Shown: in pieces, positions 39,340-52,036 of the stretch | How the letters are laid out: each line of letters begins with the position of its first letter | Numbering within the stretch: the first letter of the stretch is position 1 | Assembly: GCA_034670405.1 (NCBI GenBank) | Contig: JAXDDX010000018.1 | Location: forward strand, 2,914,501-2,978,500 | DNA: 64,000 nt | Direction: 5' to 3' | Source of the DNA: Hoplostethus atlanticus | Taxonomy: Eukaryota; Chordata; Actinopteri; Trachichthyiformes; Trachichthyidae | The notes under the pieces: generated by a model | Database searches by the model: none | Told to the model about the DNA's origin: nothing | What the model saw: only the letters and a program-made list of their open reading frames with translations | Made by a program: the position numbers and the translations under genes

Positions 39340-39990
39340 TTAGACAATTTTATTTCACACACACTATCATGGATTACCGATGCTACCGATGGACTAATCT
39401 ATATGATCTACATGCCTTGCACATTGTCACGTTTCCTTAACATAGGGTTCCTCCATCTAGTCATGCACATGCCCAAATCTGTATATATCTACATCTGTAA
39501 AGTGAACATATCTGAATGGTGTATAACTCTTAATGCACAAGTCTAGAGACTTACGTATATGTATGGCCCCCTGTAGACCTGTAAATGTGATTGCAACCAG
39601 TTTTTCATATGCTGTATATATGCTGTAGACATATTGTCTTCATCATGCTCTTAAATTCCTCTCATTGTATATTACTCATATTTTGTATAATTATTCTTTA
39701 CCTTTCTCATGATGCAAAAACTTCAGACTTCACAGTATATTCTGCTGCTACTGGTAGTACTGCTGCTATTTTGTACATCCTGTCAATGATTGAATCCCCA
39801 TTTTTTTGCAGTTTTATTCTTACTAATTAATATGTCTGTATATGCAGCAACCCCCATGTCCTCAATTATTATCCTGGTTTTTCTTTGATATTTCCTTTTA
39901 CTAATTGCTGCTGCAATTTATCCACAGTGAGCATCAAAGTTTCATCTAATTTAATCTATTCTGGTCTAATCTAATCAAATCGAATCTAGC
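39340..39990 (+). mobile_element. LINE 3' untranslated region and tail
   Basis: T-rich, low-complexity sequence ending CAGTGAGCATCAAAGTTTCATC, then TAATTTAATCTATTCTGGTCTAATCTAATC, a degenerate short-unit tail. This matches the usual 3' end of fish L2/CR1-group elements (ATCAAAGTTTCATCT + tail). No ORF2 is attached upstream. Confidence 0.5.
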
Positions 39991-40519
39991 ATGACAACGC
40001 TGTTTGCTTAACCGATTATCTTGACATTAGTGTATGGAGGAACAGAAGAAACAGTACACACTTCTCACAAAAGGCTTATCGTTCTTCCAAGTGTTCCTGC
40101 AGAGTCAACACAATGCATTGAGTCCCTTATTCTGGTCCATTAAATTTTAGTGCCTAAGGCCCTTAGATGTCCGTTTACCTCCCTATGGCTTCTATACAGG
40201 CAGAAAAATGTAAGATATTTTCATTAATTTATGAATAATAATTGAATACATTTTAAATAATCACTCACTTTATCAAGTTTAACAATTTAGAGGAATCAGT
40301 GGAAGGCATTTCTATATGGTATCAGTGATGTAGGAAATAATTAACCCCTCTCTAACAGTTTTTCAAAAGGAAAACCTATAGGGACTTTGCTAAGGTGACC
40401 ATATTTCAACAGACTGATACAAATAGAAACATGGCAACAGTAAAAATCCCCCATGAATGATGTTGCCCCCCTTACTGCCAGTCATTAACAAATATATCAC
40501 CTTGTTTTGATGTGTAATT

Positions 40520-40910
40520 GTAGCACCCCCTTGGGCCAATCCACGTCATTTTGAAACTGCTGAAGTGCAACATTTTCCCCAGGTTCCGTCAAAATCTGAT
40601 CAGTGGTGTCTGAAATATCACAAGTGACACAAGGACAAATGAATGAATGAACAATGTAGCATCCCCCTTGGGCCAATCAGTGTAATTTTGACAATGCTGA
40701 AATGCCATGTTGAGATGCATCATTCCCCCAAGTTTTGTCAAAATCTGATCAGCGGTGAGATATCATGCATGACTCATGGACAAACAAACAGACGATGTAC
40801 TGTCCCCTTGGGCAAATGAGTATAATTAGCATATAATATAGCATTGAGATGCATCATTCCCCCCAAGTTTCATCAAAATCCTACCTGTCTGCGATATCAT
40901 GCATTATGGA
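40520..40910. repeat. Three diverged tandem units of about 110-141 bp
   Basis: Units start at 40520, 40656 and 40797. Each begins GTA-x-x-x-CCCCTTGGGC-AAT and contains TTCCCCCAAGTTT-x-TCAAAATC followed by a GATATCATGCAT-type end. The first two are 136 and 141 bp; the third is shorter. No coding content. Possibly a decayed minisatellite or a tandemly repeated piece of an unknown element. Confidence 0.85.
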
Positions 40911-42142
40911 TTCTCTATTGTAATTCTTGTATTTTTCCCTTGCCCTGTTGTTCCTGTACCATGTTAGTATGCACTGTTACTATGCAAATTGTCCATATGT
41001 CTTCCCAAATTCCAAGCCAGATTTCTGTACATTTATTACACTTAGTGAATCAACTGATTCTCATTCTAATTTGTAGTGATATATGAATTATGAATAGATG
41101 TAAAAGCCCCCCTCCTTTCTTCTTACTGCTTTGTTTTCCTCTGTCCATTCACACCAGTGGGATAGGCTGAGGGCCTGTTTCCATGAAACACATTAGGCTG
41201 GTTTCCCGATATTCCCACAGTGCCCTAACCTAGGCAGAGAGCTCATCAAGTATTGTGAGTATTTAAAGCAACACATGGGACACATAATATGGCGCATATA
41301 CTATGGTGTTATAGTATAGTAATATAAGGCAGCTGAAATGGTTAGCCACACACAGTTCCTTGTGTAAATCTTTTTACAAAGTTAAATATATATTTTGCTG
41401 AAATTATGTGGTTTCTGAACTGCTGAGCAGGACATTTCAAGCCAGAAGGTCAGCTATTATTTTGCGTATGATTGTTTGTACAACACATTTGAATGAACTG
41501 AAAGATGCACTGCTGAATGAGCTGTTTCAAGATAGCAGAGCGAGTTGTGCCATTACTCTCTGGTTGTTGGTGCAAAATGAATTCTGAACTGCTGAGCAGA
41601 CTATTCAAATCAAGTAAGGTTAGCCATCCTATTAGCCTATTATTAGCCTACTATAGGTGCAGTGTCAGTATAGTGTGAATGCTAATTATTGTCAGAATTT
41701 ATTGTCTTCTTGTCTTCAATTGTGTTATTGTTCTATCGTGGTATTGACAGCGCATGAAAGTGGAAAGCAGAATCCATTTGGACAACACAGGATAACAAGA
41801 GTAATGTTAAAATGTTGACTCTATGTATCATGACCTGTGTATGGATAGACTAATTAACTTGATTGACTGAAAATAAAACAGTTGACTTAAGTTTTTGTTA
41901 AAACATAAAGCCAGACTGTCCAAAAACTAAAATCAATAAATTAAGATTGTAACCCAGGTTCTCTCCAAATATTGCAAATATTGTCTTTCTCAAGGAATTT
42001 GAGCACAAAGAGGGATCAGCCACCACCTGCTGTTTGTGTTTTTTAACCTTTAACCTTATCCAGAGAAAATCAACTGCATATGCATGATGACTTTCCAAAA
42101 AATGCCCTGCTTCACATTTACACTGCGCCACATATTCACACC

Positions 42143-42503
42143 AGGGGCTAAATATATAAACGATGTGTACACACAAAAAGTGTGCGTATGCCACCTTCCA
42201 CACAGAATTCCTAGTTTATGAAAATCGAATGGGCAGTGAGATTGTGTGCATCTGTACACTGTATATTCTGTATATGTCACATCACATTTGCGTCAGATTA
42301 GTGTAATATTGCGAGTTGGCAAAAACATGATATATTTATTTAGAGCTTTTTTCTTTCACTACATTGCATTAGGATGTAGTCTAGGTGAAGCTTTAAAATA
42401 TGATGAAGAGACTGTGTGAAAAGACTTTCCTCTTTTTTCTTATTTTGGGTGTGTACAGGTTTCTACTTTTAAATATACACAACATTTTATGCATCTGGCC
42501 CCA
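42143..42503. mobile_element. Probable MITE, about 360 bp
   Basis: The ends form an imperfect inverted repeat: left AGGGGCTAAATATATAAACG then ATGTGTAC; right, reverse-complemented, TGGGGCCAGATGCATAAAAT then GTTGTGTA. The interior is non-coding, with GTGTGCGTATGCC, typical of a common fish non-autonomous element. Superfamily not assigned; no clear target duplication. Confidence 0.45.
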
Positions 42504-45500
42504 CTAACTTATGGGCTAATTAAAACAAGCAGAATAGAAAGCTTTACTTCAAGATGCACCGACTTCATCAAATATAGCACAATATTCAGTGGTGGAATAG
42601 GTCCAGTATCTAAAATATGGGTGCTCTAAACAAAAAACAAAATGTACGTGTAACATGAGTTCTTGTTCTTAGACACTGACATTGTCTGAGAGTATACAAG
42701 TGTAATACAATAATTCCAACCCTCACTTCAAGCAGATAATAAAACTGCACACTTTTCTGAATTGCATCAACATGTTTATTAACCCCTTGGTGCCACCACA
42801 ACTTGGACCATTTCTAGATCCAAAAAGGGATTGAGGACTACCTGGACCTTAGTTTAATTTGCCTCGCGCATGACTGAATAAGATTCTCTGCTCTTCAGCA
42901 GTATCTACTTTTATTGGGTCATCTATTAATTCTGCTGCTGTCCATGGGATCAGCGTTATTATATATGCCTTCCTTGTTCCAAACTGGTCTATGAAAAAAC
43001 TACCTGTGCTAACAGTTTCTTTAGCCAACCCTAGGATTTGGGCTCCTTTCCTTGCTTCCTTGTCATCCACACACTTATGCAAAGGAATTATTCTTCCTCT
43101 ATTATAGCATATGCTTCTCAGCTACTCAAAGGGACTCAATTAAGCTATTAAGTCAAGCTGGTCAATAAAGAACCGATGGCATTCCTCAATCTGAAGCTAT
43201 CACTTCCACCTCCAGTAATGGAAGAAGCACACAAATACTTAGGTTAACATAGAAAGCCCTGGGGGAATTATACTCTGGTAAGAGTCCTCCACTCAAAATT
43301 ATAACTAAGTACATCTAATGAAGTTATAAATATTACTGTACTTCAGTCATGCTCAATATAAAGTACATGCTCAATATAATGTTCTCTATTTTAAGTGCTT
43401 GATAGCATCCTATCTTCAATGCATTAACCTTAATGGATTAAGTTGTCAGTGGTCAATTTACTTGTTCCTGGTTGCTTCCCTTTAAAGATGGCTGGCGCAA
43501 AGCCATTTTAATGAACTGATCACATTTTGTATAGATTAAGTTTTTCTTTACATTAAGAACTGCAGTAAATGTTGATGTTGGATGAATGTAGTTGAGCAAA
43601 AAGTAGAGTATTTGTATGGAAATGTTTTGCAGTAAACGTAAAGAATTGCAGTTCCTTTCCATATAGAATGCATTGATATCAAACATGTGCAAGGGGACCA
43701 TGAACTTGCCCAAGGTTGTGACCTGTGCCACATGCTACCTAAAAATTAAGGTGTGGGAGGCTGAAGTTGGTGGCTTAGGCTTCAGCCGGCCATGATTCTC
43801 ACCTCAAGGACTCCTCCAACAAGGACAACCCCGAGGATTTAGACTCCTTTCAGTCCCAATCAGCCATGAACTGAAGTGACTGGGCTGAGTCAGACCCAGG
43901 AGCCCTAACTAACAGGACCTTATCATGGGAGTAGGACAGGGTGAAGGAAATGGGAATGATGACAGCAAGAGCGACAAAGAGGAAAATGAAATGGACATGG
44001 AGTGCTCTGGCGACGCTGCCATATGGGAGCAGGGTTTGTCTCTCTATCCTAATAGCCATGAGGTGATTCAGTGTGCCATGGCTAGCAGAGATAATTCCCC
44101 TCCTTCACAACCAACTAGCCCTAATGTTACACATGGACTCAATGTCTCAAGCAAACAGAGACTGGGTGGCTCAAATAAGACCAGTTAATGGTTTTATCTT
44201 AAAGATTGCTTTGTGACAAAAACTACAAAATAATAATTACCACTGAAAGAAATTCTTGGGAGCCCTTGAGGGCAGTGCTAGAAAGTAAGGCTGGTTGGTG
44301 GTATTGGGTATAGGATGCTGAGTCCACTGTATGATGAAAAGGGATAGTCCCCCACCCCCCCCGCGCCTCTGTTCAAGGCATTTTTAATGCAGTCAGTTTA
44401 ATAAAAAAATAAATACAAATTATCTCCAGCAAACATAAATACAGGCAGGGCATTCTTCAGTAGCAGATATTTGGTCTCCTTGGCCTTTATAAAGCCATGG
44501 AAAAAACACATATCGCTGTTGTCATGTGAAAACCTTGTAACTCCAATTGGAGTTACATGTTTTAACTTCAGTTGAAGGATTCCATGCTCCTTTATGGGTT
44601 GAGAAAATTCCACCAGGGCCTTATGAAACAATTTCAAAACCCAACTGAATAAACTAAAAAATGCATGCAGGTCAAGCTGAGAACAAGGCTGTTTTTCTTC
44701 AGTCCTGAAAAGTTGACATTTTGTAGAAATTAAATGCTCCTATGTTTCCATTCATGTAATCAGCACCAACGTCAAACATTAAAATCATCTCCTCTGAGTT
44801 AAATGATGTCTTACAAATCTGAAAGCTCTGTTACACATTCCATCCAAATTCCATCCTTATTGATTGAAATGTGTGCTTGTCAATCAAACCTAACACTAGT
44901 ATGAACACGGCTTTACATATCCCCCCATGGGAGTATCATATTGGAGGCATACATTTTGTGTATTTGCACAGTTCAGAATGTGTACTGGTGGGGGATATGA
45001 TATGTCTGGAACTGCCTCTCTTGAGGCCATATCCCAGAGGAGACTATCTGTTTATTTTGGCCTGATGATGTCTCCTTAAAAGTATATAGGCAACCCATTA
45101 GATGCCCAAATCTTCTGAAAGTGTGAAAAATGTGATACTTGCCTATCTATGGATATTTTTAACATGGAGTGGAGTTATCCACCTGGCCTGCCCTCCTTGC
45201 CACGCATGATGTAAGTGTGTTCACCGAGTTGCAGGTGGAGTGCAATCCCCACTTTATGCTCACATGATGCCTTTCTCTTTCCTTGTCTCTCTGTCTCTCA
45301 CCTGGTGCTATTAGGTGACCTAAAATGTAGCATTTCCTATAAATGTATTGTCAGTAAGCCTAGCCTTATATGTGTGTGACCATGATGGCGATGAATGATT
45401 ATGTGCATTGCTTAGTGCAGTACAAATCAGAAACAGTTCTGGGAAAGCAGTTTGTTCCCCACAGATAGGCAACATATTTTGTTTACATTTGGTTTCGACA

Positions 45501-46235
45501 TGGGATCTACAACATATGGCAGCAGGCACTGCTCTGTGTGCATGCTATCCACAAAGGTGATTATCCATTTTTTTCTGAATGGCAGTGTTCAAATTAACAG
45601 GGAATTGTTAACTAGCTAATGGCCACACTATGCCTTCCTCAATATGCATTTTTGTGTGTTACTGTGTCCTCCATGCCACGTTTGACGTAACATCTAATGG
45701 CTGAAGTATGATTCCAAAACAAAAGAGCATGAGGTCGGACAAAGATCCTGGAAGCTTACTTGCCAACCAAGGATGTTTTCAATGGTGACTTGGCCAATGA
45801 GATGTATGGGAAGATTCATTTTGAGAACAGCACATCACTTCCAGACAGTGCTACAGTTTATAGTACAGAGTTGGTTGAAGCAGCTGGCAAAATGAACATC
45901 TACGTGTCTTAACTGATGGCACAACCTCCAGCACACAGCACATCTCAGACTGTGAAGATGTGCTCTACTCTGTGTACTTGCGTCCCTGGGAAATTCATTG
46001 TCTCCAAAACAGCTTAGGAAAAACATTTTCCACAATGACACAAGTATCGACTTGGTGTTCTTAGATTTGATAATCACCCACTGATTTGTGCCAATTTTCT
46101 GGGGAAGTGAGCAGACTGAGATTATGTTGTGGAATACAGAGTTAGTACTGGTGATTTTGTGCCATACTGCCTGTGAAAATAAATCTGTTGATGCAGCCTA
46201 TCACAAAGCCTGGTCAAAATGGTGGTTTTGCATGG
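42504..46235. other. Gap with no recognisable gene
   Basis: Short frames (minus 43082..42849; plus 43925..44188) match nothing I know. A 22-bp perfect palindrome lies at 44536..44557. No transposon signature found. Confidence 0.4.
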
Positions 46236-46239
46236 GCAA

Positions 46240-47180
46240 AGTTACAGAAATTAAGTTCATCCAACTGTTGCACACTGATCGCTGTAAAGGAGCTGATTGT
46301 GGACTTTAGGAGGACACAACAACAGAGGACGTACTCACCACTGGGGATTAATGGGAATACTGTGGAGAGGGTGAGCAGGTATAAATACCTGGGAGTCAAC
46401 ATCACCGAAGATCTGACATGGACAACACACACTGACACTCTGGTGAGAAAGGCGAGGCAGCGCCTTTACCACCTCAGGCAGCTGAGGAAATTCAAAGTCT
46501 CCCGGAGGATCCTTCAGTCCTTCTACTCTGGAGCTGTGGAGAGCATCCTGACAGGAAGCATCACTGCCTGGTTTGGCAGCAGCTCCGCTCAGGACAGGAA
46601 GGCTCTGCAGAGAGTAGTGCGTTCGGCCGAGCGCACTATTGGAACTACACTCCCCACCCTGCAGGACTTGTACACCAGGAGGTGCAGAACCAGAGCCTGC
46701 AGGATCATGAAGGATCCTCACCACCCCAACAACGGACTGTTTCAGCTGCTGCGGTCAGGCAAGCGCCTCCGTAGTCACGCTGCCAAAACAGAGAGACTGA
46801 GACGGAGTTTCTTTCCTCAGGCCATCAGGACTGTGAACTCTGACCTCACCAGGGCCCCCACCAAGACACACACACTGCCCCTCTTATGCACACACACACT
46901 TAGGTAAAGACTACACATAATTTATAGTATATTACATTCATACAATTTCCCTTACCACTATATTTTCATTTCCAAAGTGCTCTTACTGTATATATTGTGT
47001 TGTTTTTTTTATATAAGAGCTCTTACTGTAATTACTGTAATACTGTAAATATTGTGTTGTTTTTTTATTGTAAATACTGTGTACTGTTGCCCTTTTGCAC
47101 ATTCCCGTTGAGCATTGCCACTTTTCATTTCACTACACACCCCGTGTGTGTATGTGACAAATAAAGTTCTTGAATTGAAT
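46240..47180 (+). mobile_element. L2/CR1-group LINE, ORF2 C-terminus and 3' end
   Basis: An open frame to 46907 contains KELIVDFRRTQ (after one frame change), RYKYLGVNITEDLTW, RQRLYHLRQLRKF, ILTGSITAWFGSSSAQDRKA and LQRVVRSAERTIG, the standard order after the YADD box in these elements. The 3' part follows: an AT-rich untranslated stretch, CACCCCGTGTGTGTATGTGAC, and AATAAAGTTCTTGAATTGAATTG, the 3' terminus with a short TTGAA-type tail. The frame is long and little broken, so this is among the younger copies here. It is 5'-truncated at about 46.24 kb, as is normal for reverse-transcribed insertions. Confidence 0.85.
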
Positions 47181-48099
47181 TGGTTGGCCTACTTGTAAAG
47201 TGGACATTCCCGTACTATACATGGTATGATAACTTTGCAGCAGGTGAAGCCAAAAACATTGTGCTGCGATGTTGCAGAAAGCAAACTTAGTTTATGTCTT
47301 ACTATATCAGTGATAAAGACTATAATATTACTGGTTTTAATCAATAATATTTCAAATGTAAAGTGTGTTACAAAGTGTGTCACAGTCAGAAAAGTAAACA
47401 CATTGAAAAAGTAATACGCTGAAATAAGTTTTTCAGTTTAACACACATAAAGTGATTTAAAAGAGATTTTGCATGCCTCATATCCTTATTCAAGTCATTC
47501 CTACCAGAAAAAGCACAAAAACCCTTTGATTTTACTCTTACTTTGGGATGGAGAGTTTTGTCCATTAACATTTTTGTTATTCACTGACAATCACCAATTT
47601 GTTCCCCTGTTAGAATTTCACTTATTGACTTATGCCTACACATTACAATAATTATTAACATTCTACTTATTTGTGACTACTGCAGAGTTAATGAATGATT
47701 AAAATATTACCAAATAATTTATTTAACTGGTAATTAGCATTGTAGTAATTAACTCACACATAACTTACACATTAATCAGCATATTAAGTGACCACGATTG
47801 ATACATACTTAACTAACTAGCTAGTAACTAGCTAACATGTTAACACATGGTTAGTTAATGCTTAACCAATAGTTAATTAAGCATTAATAAGGGAAAATGT
47901 AATGTAAAGCGTTATCTCCAGTATTATGATCACAAATAGTGCACTTATCTTGCAGCTTTAAACAAGCTGCTCAAACCTGCACTTTGACAAAAATAATACA
48001 CTTGCATGAGAAGATTGTTTTAGTAAGAAGACGTGGAAATAGAAGGAGGGGCTGCCAGCAGAGCTGCTAGCTGTGACCCTTATAATGATCATGATTATG

Positions 48100-48135
<36 letters not shown>
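48100..48135. repeat. (AAT)n microsatellite
   Basis: About twelve uninterrupted AAT units. Confidence 0.97.
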
Positions 48136-49928
48136 GTTTAAACTGTAAAAGTGGGGTTCATCAAACAGGAATACAGATTGGTTCCTTGTAGTCATTCAAA
48201 TAGGCATTGTGTAACAATCTGACATGGGTGATGTCTCCGTCTCTTAGACTAATAAAAAGAGCAAGGATTGCCTAAGGATGAAGGAAAATGAATATCAAGT
48301 GCAATACATCATTCCTGTCTTGCTAGTGATATGGCAATCTTGGGTGGAAAATTAATTTGATTTCCACCACAGCCTGACATTGTAAGATGAGCAGCAGAAA
48401 CATTTCTATATTTTCTGTCAGTACTGATGATCCCAATGTGAGGACTACCACATTTCTGTGAAGAATGCTTGTACATTTTCATATCTTTGTGTTTTCTGTC
48501 TGTGTACTATTTGATATCAAGTGTTATCTCATTTTTAGTTTAGTTTAGTAGTTTGCTTTTTTCTTACGACTCTCAAGGGTGAAATTTAGTCCTGAATACT
48601 TTCACCAGCAGAGTAATTTCAGAACACAGGAAACACCTAAGAAAGGATCGAAAAGTACAGAGTAAAAAAAAACAAAAAAACTATAGGAACATCTGCTCTT
48701 TCCTTAAAATAGACTGATCATAATGTATACAAATTAAAAAGTATGATCCCTTATTAATTATACTTACTTACTTATTCCAACCTCGTAAGAAAAAAAAAAC
48801 ATTGCATGCTCTGGTTTAAAGGGGAACACCAGACATAATATATATATATGTATATATTCAGAATGTAATAGAACATAATAGGAGACACACTGCTGCCTGA
48901 TCATGCTGATCAATGCATGGGATCATGCAAAGCCTGTGGTATAAAGCCATTGCCGGTATGAAGCTATTGCCTTCCAATGGGAGAATGAATGGAGAATAGA
49001 ATTGCAATGAAATGTGCAATCTAAATAAATGCTGTCAGTCTGAATCTCTCAACAGCAATTATGAATACAAATCAATCTTGCCCCATCCCTAAAATGCAAG
49101 GTTTTTTTCTTCCTTGAGACCCCACATCAAGTGTTCTATTTAGTTAGTGTTTTTTTTTAATCAGTGTCTGTTTTTAGAATCGAAGGAAAATTAAGTTTTT
49201 GTATTACACTCATTCTACATGAATGCCATTATTAGACCCTGTCAATCAATCTAGGAGACGGAATCAAGATAGCTGCATAATTATTCAAACATCAAAAAGG
49301 TTTCTGATTGATTTTCTCCCTTGCAATTGAAAGCTTAAATGTGTGTTGGCTTTCTTTGTGTGTTGGCTTTCTTTGTATTTAAGGTGTTGCCATTGGACTG
49401 TGGTGATAAACTAACTGATGATGAAAAGCATCCAACTGAAGGCTGAGAAAACAATGAGTCAAGGTTGGAAAACAGAGAGGGAGGAGGTAGAGTCATCTCT
49501 TGGAGGAAGGGGCAATGAAAACTTTTGTGTAGGAGGAAAGTTAGAATCACAAACTCACTGCTCTAGTTGGACTCTTGCCATATTCCTTTTAAGCCCAAGC
49601 TGATTTGTGAACTAGTAACAGAAAGAAAACAGAGTAGCGTAAAATTCACCATATAATGTGATATGGATGAACCACTATTTCTACCAGAGGAATGAGTTTT
49701 ACCACCATTTCCAAGTTCCACAAAGACAGGTAGCAAGTAATCTCAGTTATTAGTTCTGATCTTAACCGTGATCTCAGTTACAGCTTCACATTAGTTACAT
49801 ATAGCTTAGAAATACTATTACAAAATGCTGACATTTTATTGCAGGTGCAGTCGCATGTCATAGATTACTTAGATGGTAGCATTAGGATACTGTACTAAAT
49901 TAGCAACTGGGGTCAACATTATCCTAAA

Positions 49929-49931
<3 letters not shown>

Positions 49932-49971
<40 letters not shown>

Positions 49972-50020
49972 TGAGTGAGTGAGTGAGTGAGTGAGTGAGT
50001 GAGTGAGTAAGAGAGAGAGA
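49932..50020. repeat. Compound microsatellite (GT)n-(GAGT)n-(GA)n
   Basis: About 18 GT units, then ten GAGT units, then a short GA run; the motif changes without any gap. Confidence 0.97.
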
Positions 50021-50814
50021 CAGAGATGATTGAAGAAATCCAAAGTTGATTTCATCTAACAATATATTTAAAATGCTTTTAGAAAATGTCTTTGACTAGA
50101 GGCAAAAAGCCTGTGAGATCTCAGCTGGGGAGCCTTAATAGCTGAACATATTACTGGTGAAAGAGTGTGCTGCTTTGTGGCAAGCTGAAATACATGATGA
50201 AAAAGACTATTAGTACTTACACAATCAGAGGGAAACATATCAGCAAACCCAAAAGAGCAGAGACTGGAGCATTCATTTTTCTCATTAGTGGCTGGCAAAT
50301 TTAATCAATCCTTCAGTCCAGTGCTTCTGAGCACCTCAGAACCCAATTATTATGCAACAGACAACATCTAAAGGCCTAATCATGCCAGTCCCACAGCCTG
50401 CAGTCAGGGAGAGCCTCTCCATTCACATGATTCTTACACTGCATCTGTGACACTAGAGTCCCCAGGGCACGCTCTCCACAGATGCTGCTGCCAGACTAGC
50501 TCTCTCGTACAGTCCTTATTTGGGAAGAAGAGATATGCAAGGAAAAAAAGAGCAGCCTTCTTTATATCCTTGACAGCTCATTACCAGGGAAACAGCCCTG
50601 GCCTGACATCACAGGCCAGTCCCCCTTACTGCAAGAGATGGAAAAGGAAAAAAGGGAGTGTTGAGAGTGAAATGAGAGTGCAATAATGTAGACACTAACT
50701 GTACATTTAATTAAGACACTTAACAGCAGAGTGTGGAGGTCTCCCATAATTTGGGCTCCCATCATCTTCCACTAGTGTGTCATAAACTCCTCCCAATATG
50801 GCCATGAGTGAGAC

Positions 50815-51908
50815 CAGGTAATACTCATATTACAAAACAGACCTACGGTGTGGTTAAGCAGTGTCCATTAACTGAGCTTGACTACTTACTTTGATGTCAC
50901 CAGGGCATTTCCCCCAGACCAATGTATGATTTCTTAGAGGGCATTGTACCAATTGTTGTCTGTAAAGTTGTCACTGCGCTTCACTTGCTGAAAATTGTAA
51001 TAGATAGAGGTAACATCCCGCAGATATTATCACCAAGTATACTGAAGCACAAAAAGTTGACTGGATCAGCGGCACAAAACTGGTGTTTATTCAGGATCTT
51101 ACCATTCCTTATTGGACACTACATTCCAGAAGGTGAGATACACTGGAACGTTTATCTCAAGTGCAGAGAGATTGGAGATATCATCCTCTCTCCCTCCATC
51201 AGAAAAAGCATCATTCCTGTCCTCAGCTTCCAGATTGGTGAATTCCTCTGTGTTCCCAGAGACCTTCACACCTAAATTACACTATCTCATTCACTATCCA
51301 TGTTTGACTTTAGAGTTTGGCCCACTGAAACCACTGTGGTGCATGCGATTTGAGGGGAAACATCAGTACTTCAAGAGGTTATCCCACAACACCTGTAACT
51401 TCAAGAATCTTTGTTACACCCTGTCCAAGAGACACCAGTTGCGGCAATGTTGGGAGTTAACTCTGGATATCCTTCGCCAGTGCTCATACACTGAAGGTGA
51501 ACGCCAAGTCCCATTCCGGTCTCTTCCCCTTGATATTCAGGAAGGTATTGCTGTCAGTGGGGTTGAAGACTTCCCAAATGAGGAGAAACTAGGAGTTGTT
51601 AGCTCTCTCTTGACTAATACCATCAAATACAAAGTAGATGACACCATCATAATTGATGTGGTAGAAGGGGACATTCCCATCTTTATGAAAAAAGCTAAAA
51701 TCATCCAGTTCAGGGCTCTCTGGATGATCTTTGGAAAGCTACTGACACCCAAGAAGTTCAACAGCCACTATCATGCCTTTTCTTTGGAGGACCAGAAGAA
51801 GTGGATTGTGGTTTAGCCAGAGGAGGAGAAAGACTACCATGCTTTGGACACTTATGTTCATGATGACAATATGTTCCTTACACTTCATCATAGTGTGCAT
51901 GTCCAGAG
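50815..51908 (+). pseudogene. CACTA-type transposase-like region, broken
   Basis: Pieces in changing frames: YGVVKQCPLTELDY (50.85 kb), FPPD then MYDFLEGIVPIVVCKVV (50.90-50.97 kb), HWNVYLKCREIGDIILSPSI (51.14 kb), then TPKLHYLIHYPCLTLEFGPL and LWCMRFEGKHQYFKRLS (51.26-51.37 kb) and CNFKNLCYTLSKRHQLRQCW. The HDLLEG-like motif and the 'H-LIHYP...GPL...MRFE-KH-YFK...NFKN' block resemble the C-terminal half of tnp2-type transposases (compare plant DUF4218). There are frame breaks near 50.87, 50.91 and 51.24 kb and an in-frame TAG at 51814; the frame then continues to a CAGAG|GTAAAA donor at 51908. The N-terminal half with the catalytic acids is not present. Dead copy. Confidence 0.65.
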
Positions 51909-52036
51909 GTAAAAGCCCTATGTATTCCTGCAATTGTCTTAATGACGTTTTATTTTTGTCCTTCTGAAATAAGTAACCAACCTCCTGTTTAGGATTACAA
52001 TTTCCTGACAATTTAATGTAATTCTTACCTCAACAG

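Larger units (their letters stand above)
47181..50810. other. Gap with no recognisable gene
   Basis: Contains the microsatellites listed separately. 47.68-47.92 kb has the pattern TTAGTTAATGCTTAACC... GTAATGTAAAGCGTTATC seen at ends of common fish DNA elements, but I cannot find its partner end. 50.07-50.70 kb has no repeat signature and no exon that I can support. Confidence 0.4.

Noticed and set aside
42849-43082. 77-codon minus-strand frame with a plausible soluble composition
   Set aside because: Matches no family I recognise; no neighbouring exons or ends of an element.
43925-44188. 87-codon plus-strand acidic frame
   Set aside because: Low-complexity Glu/Asp/Ser composition only; no splice or homology support.
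49335-49603. Overlapping frames on both strands
   Set aside because: Short, without homology, and antisense to each other; consistent with chance.
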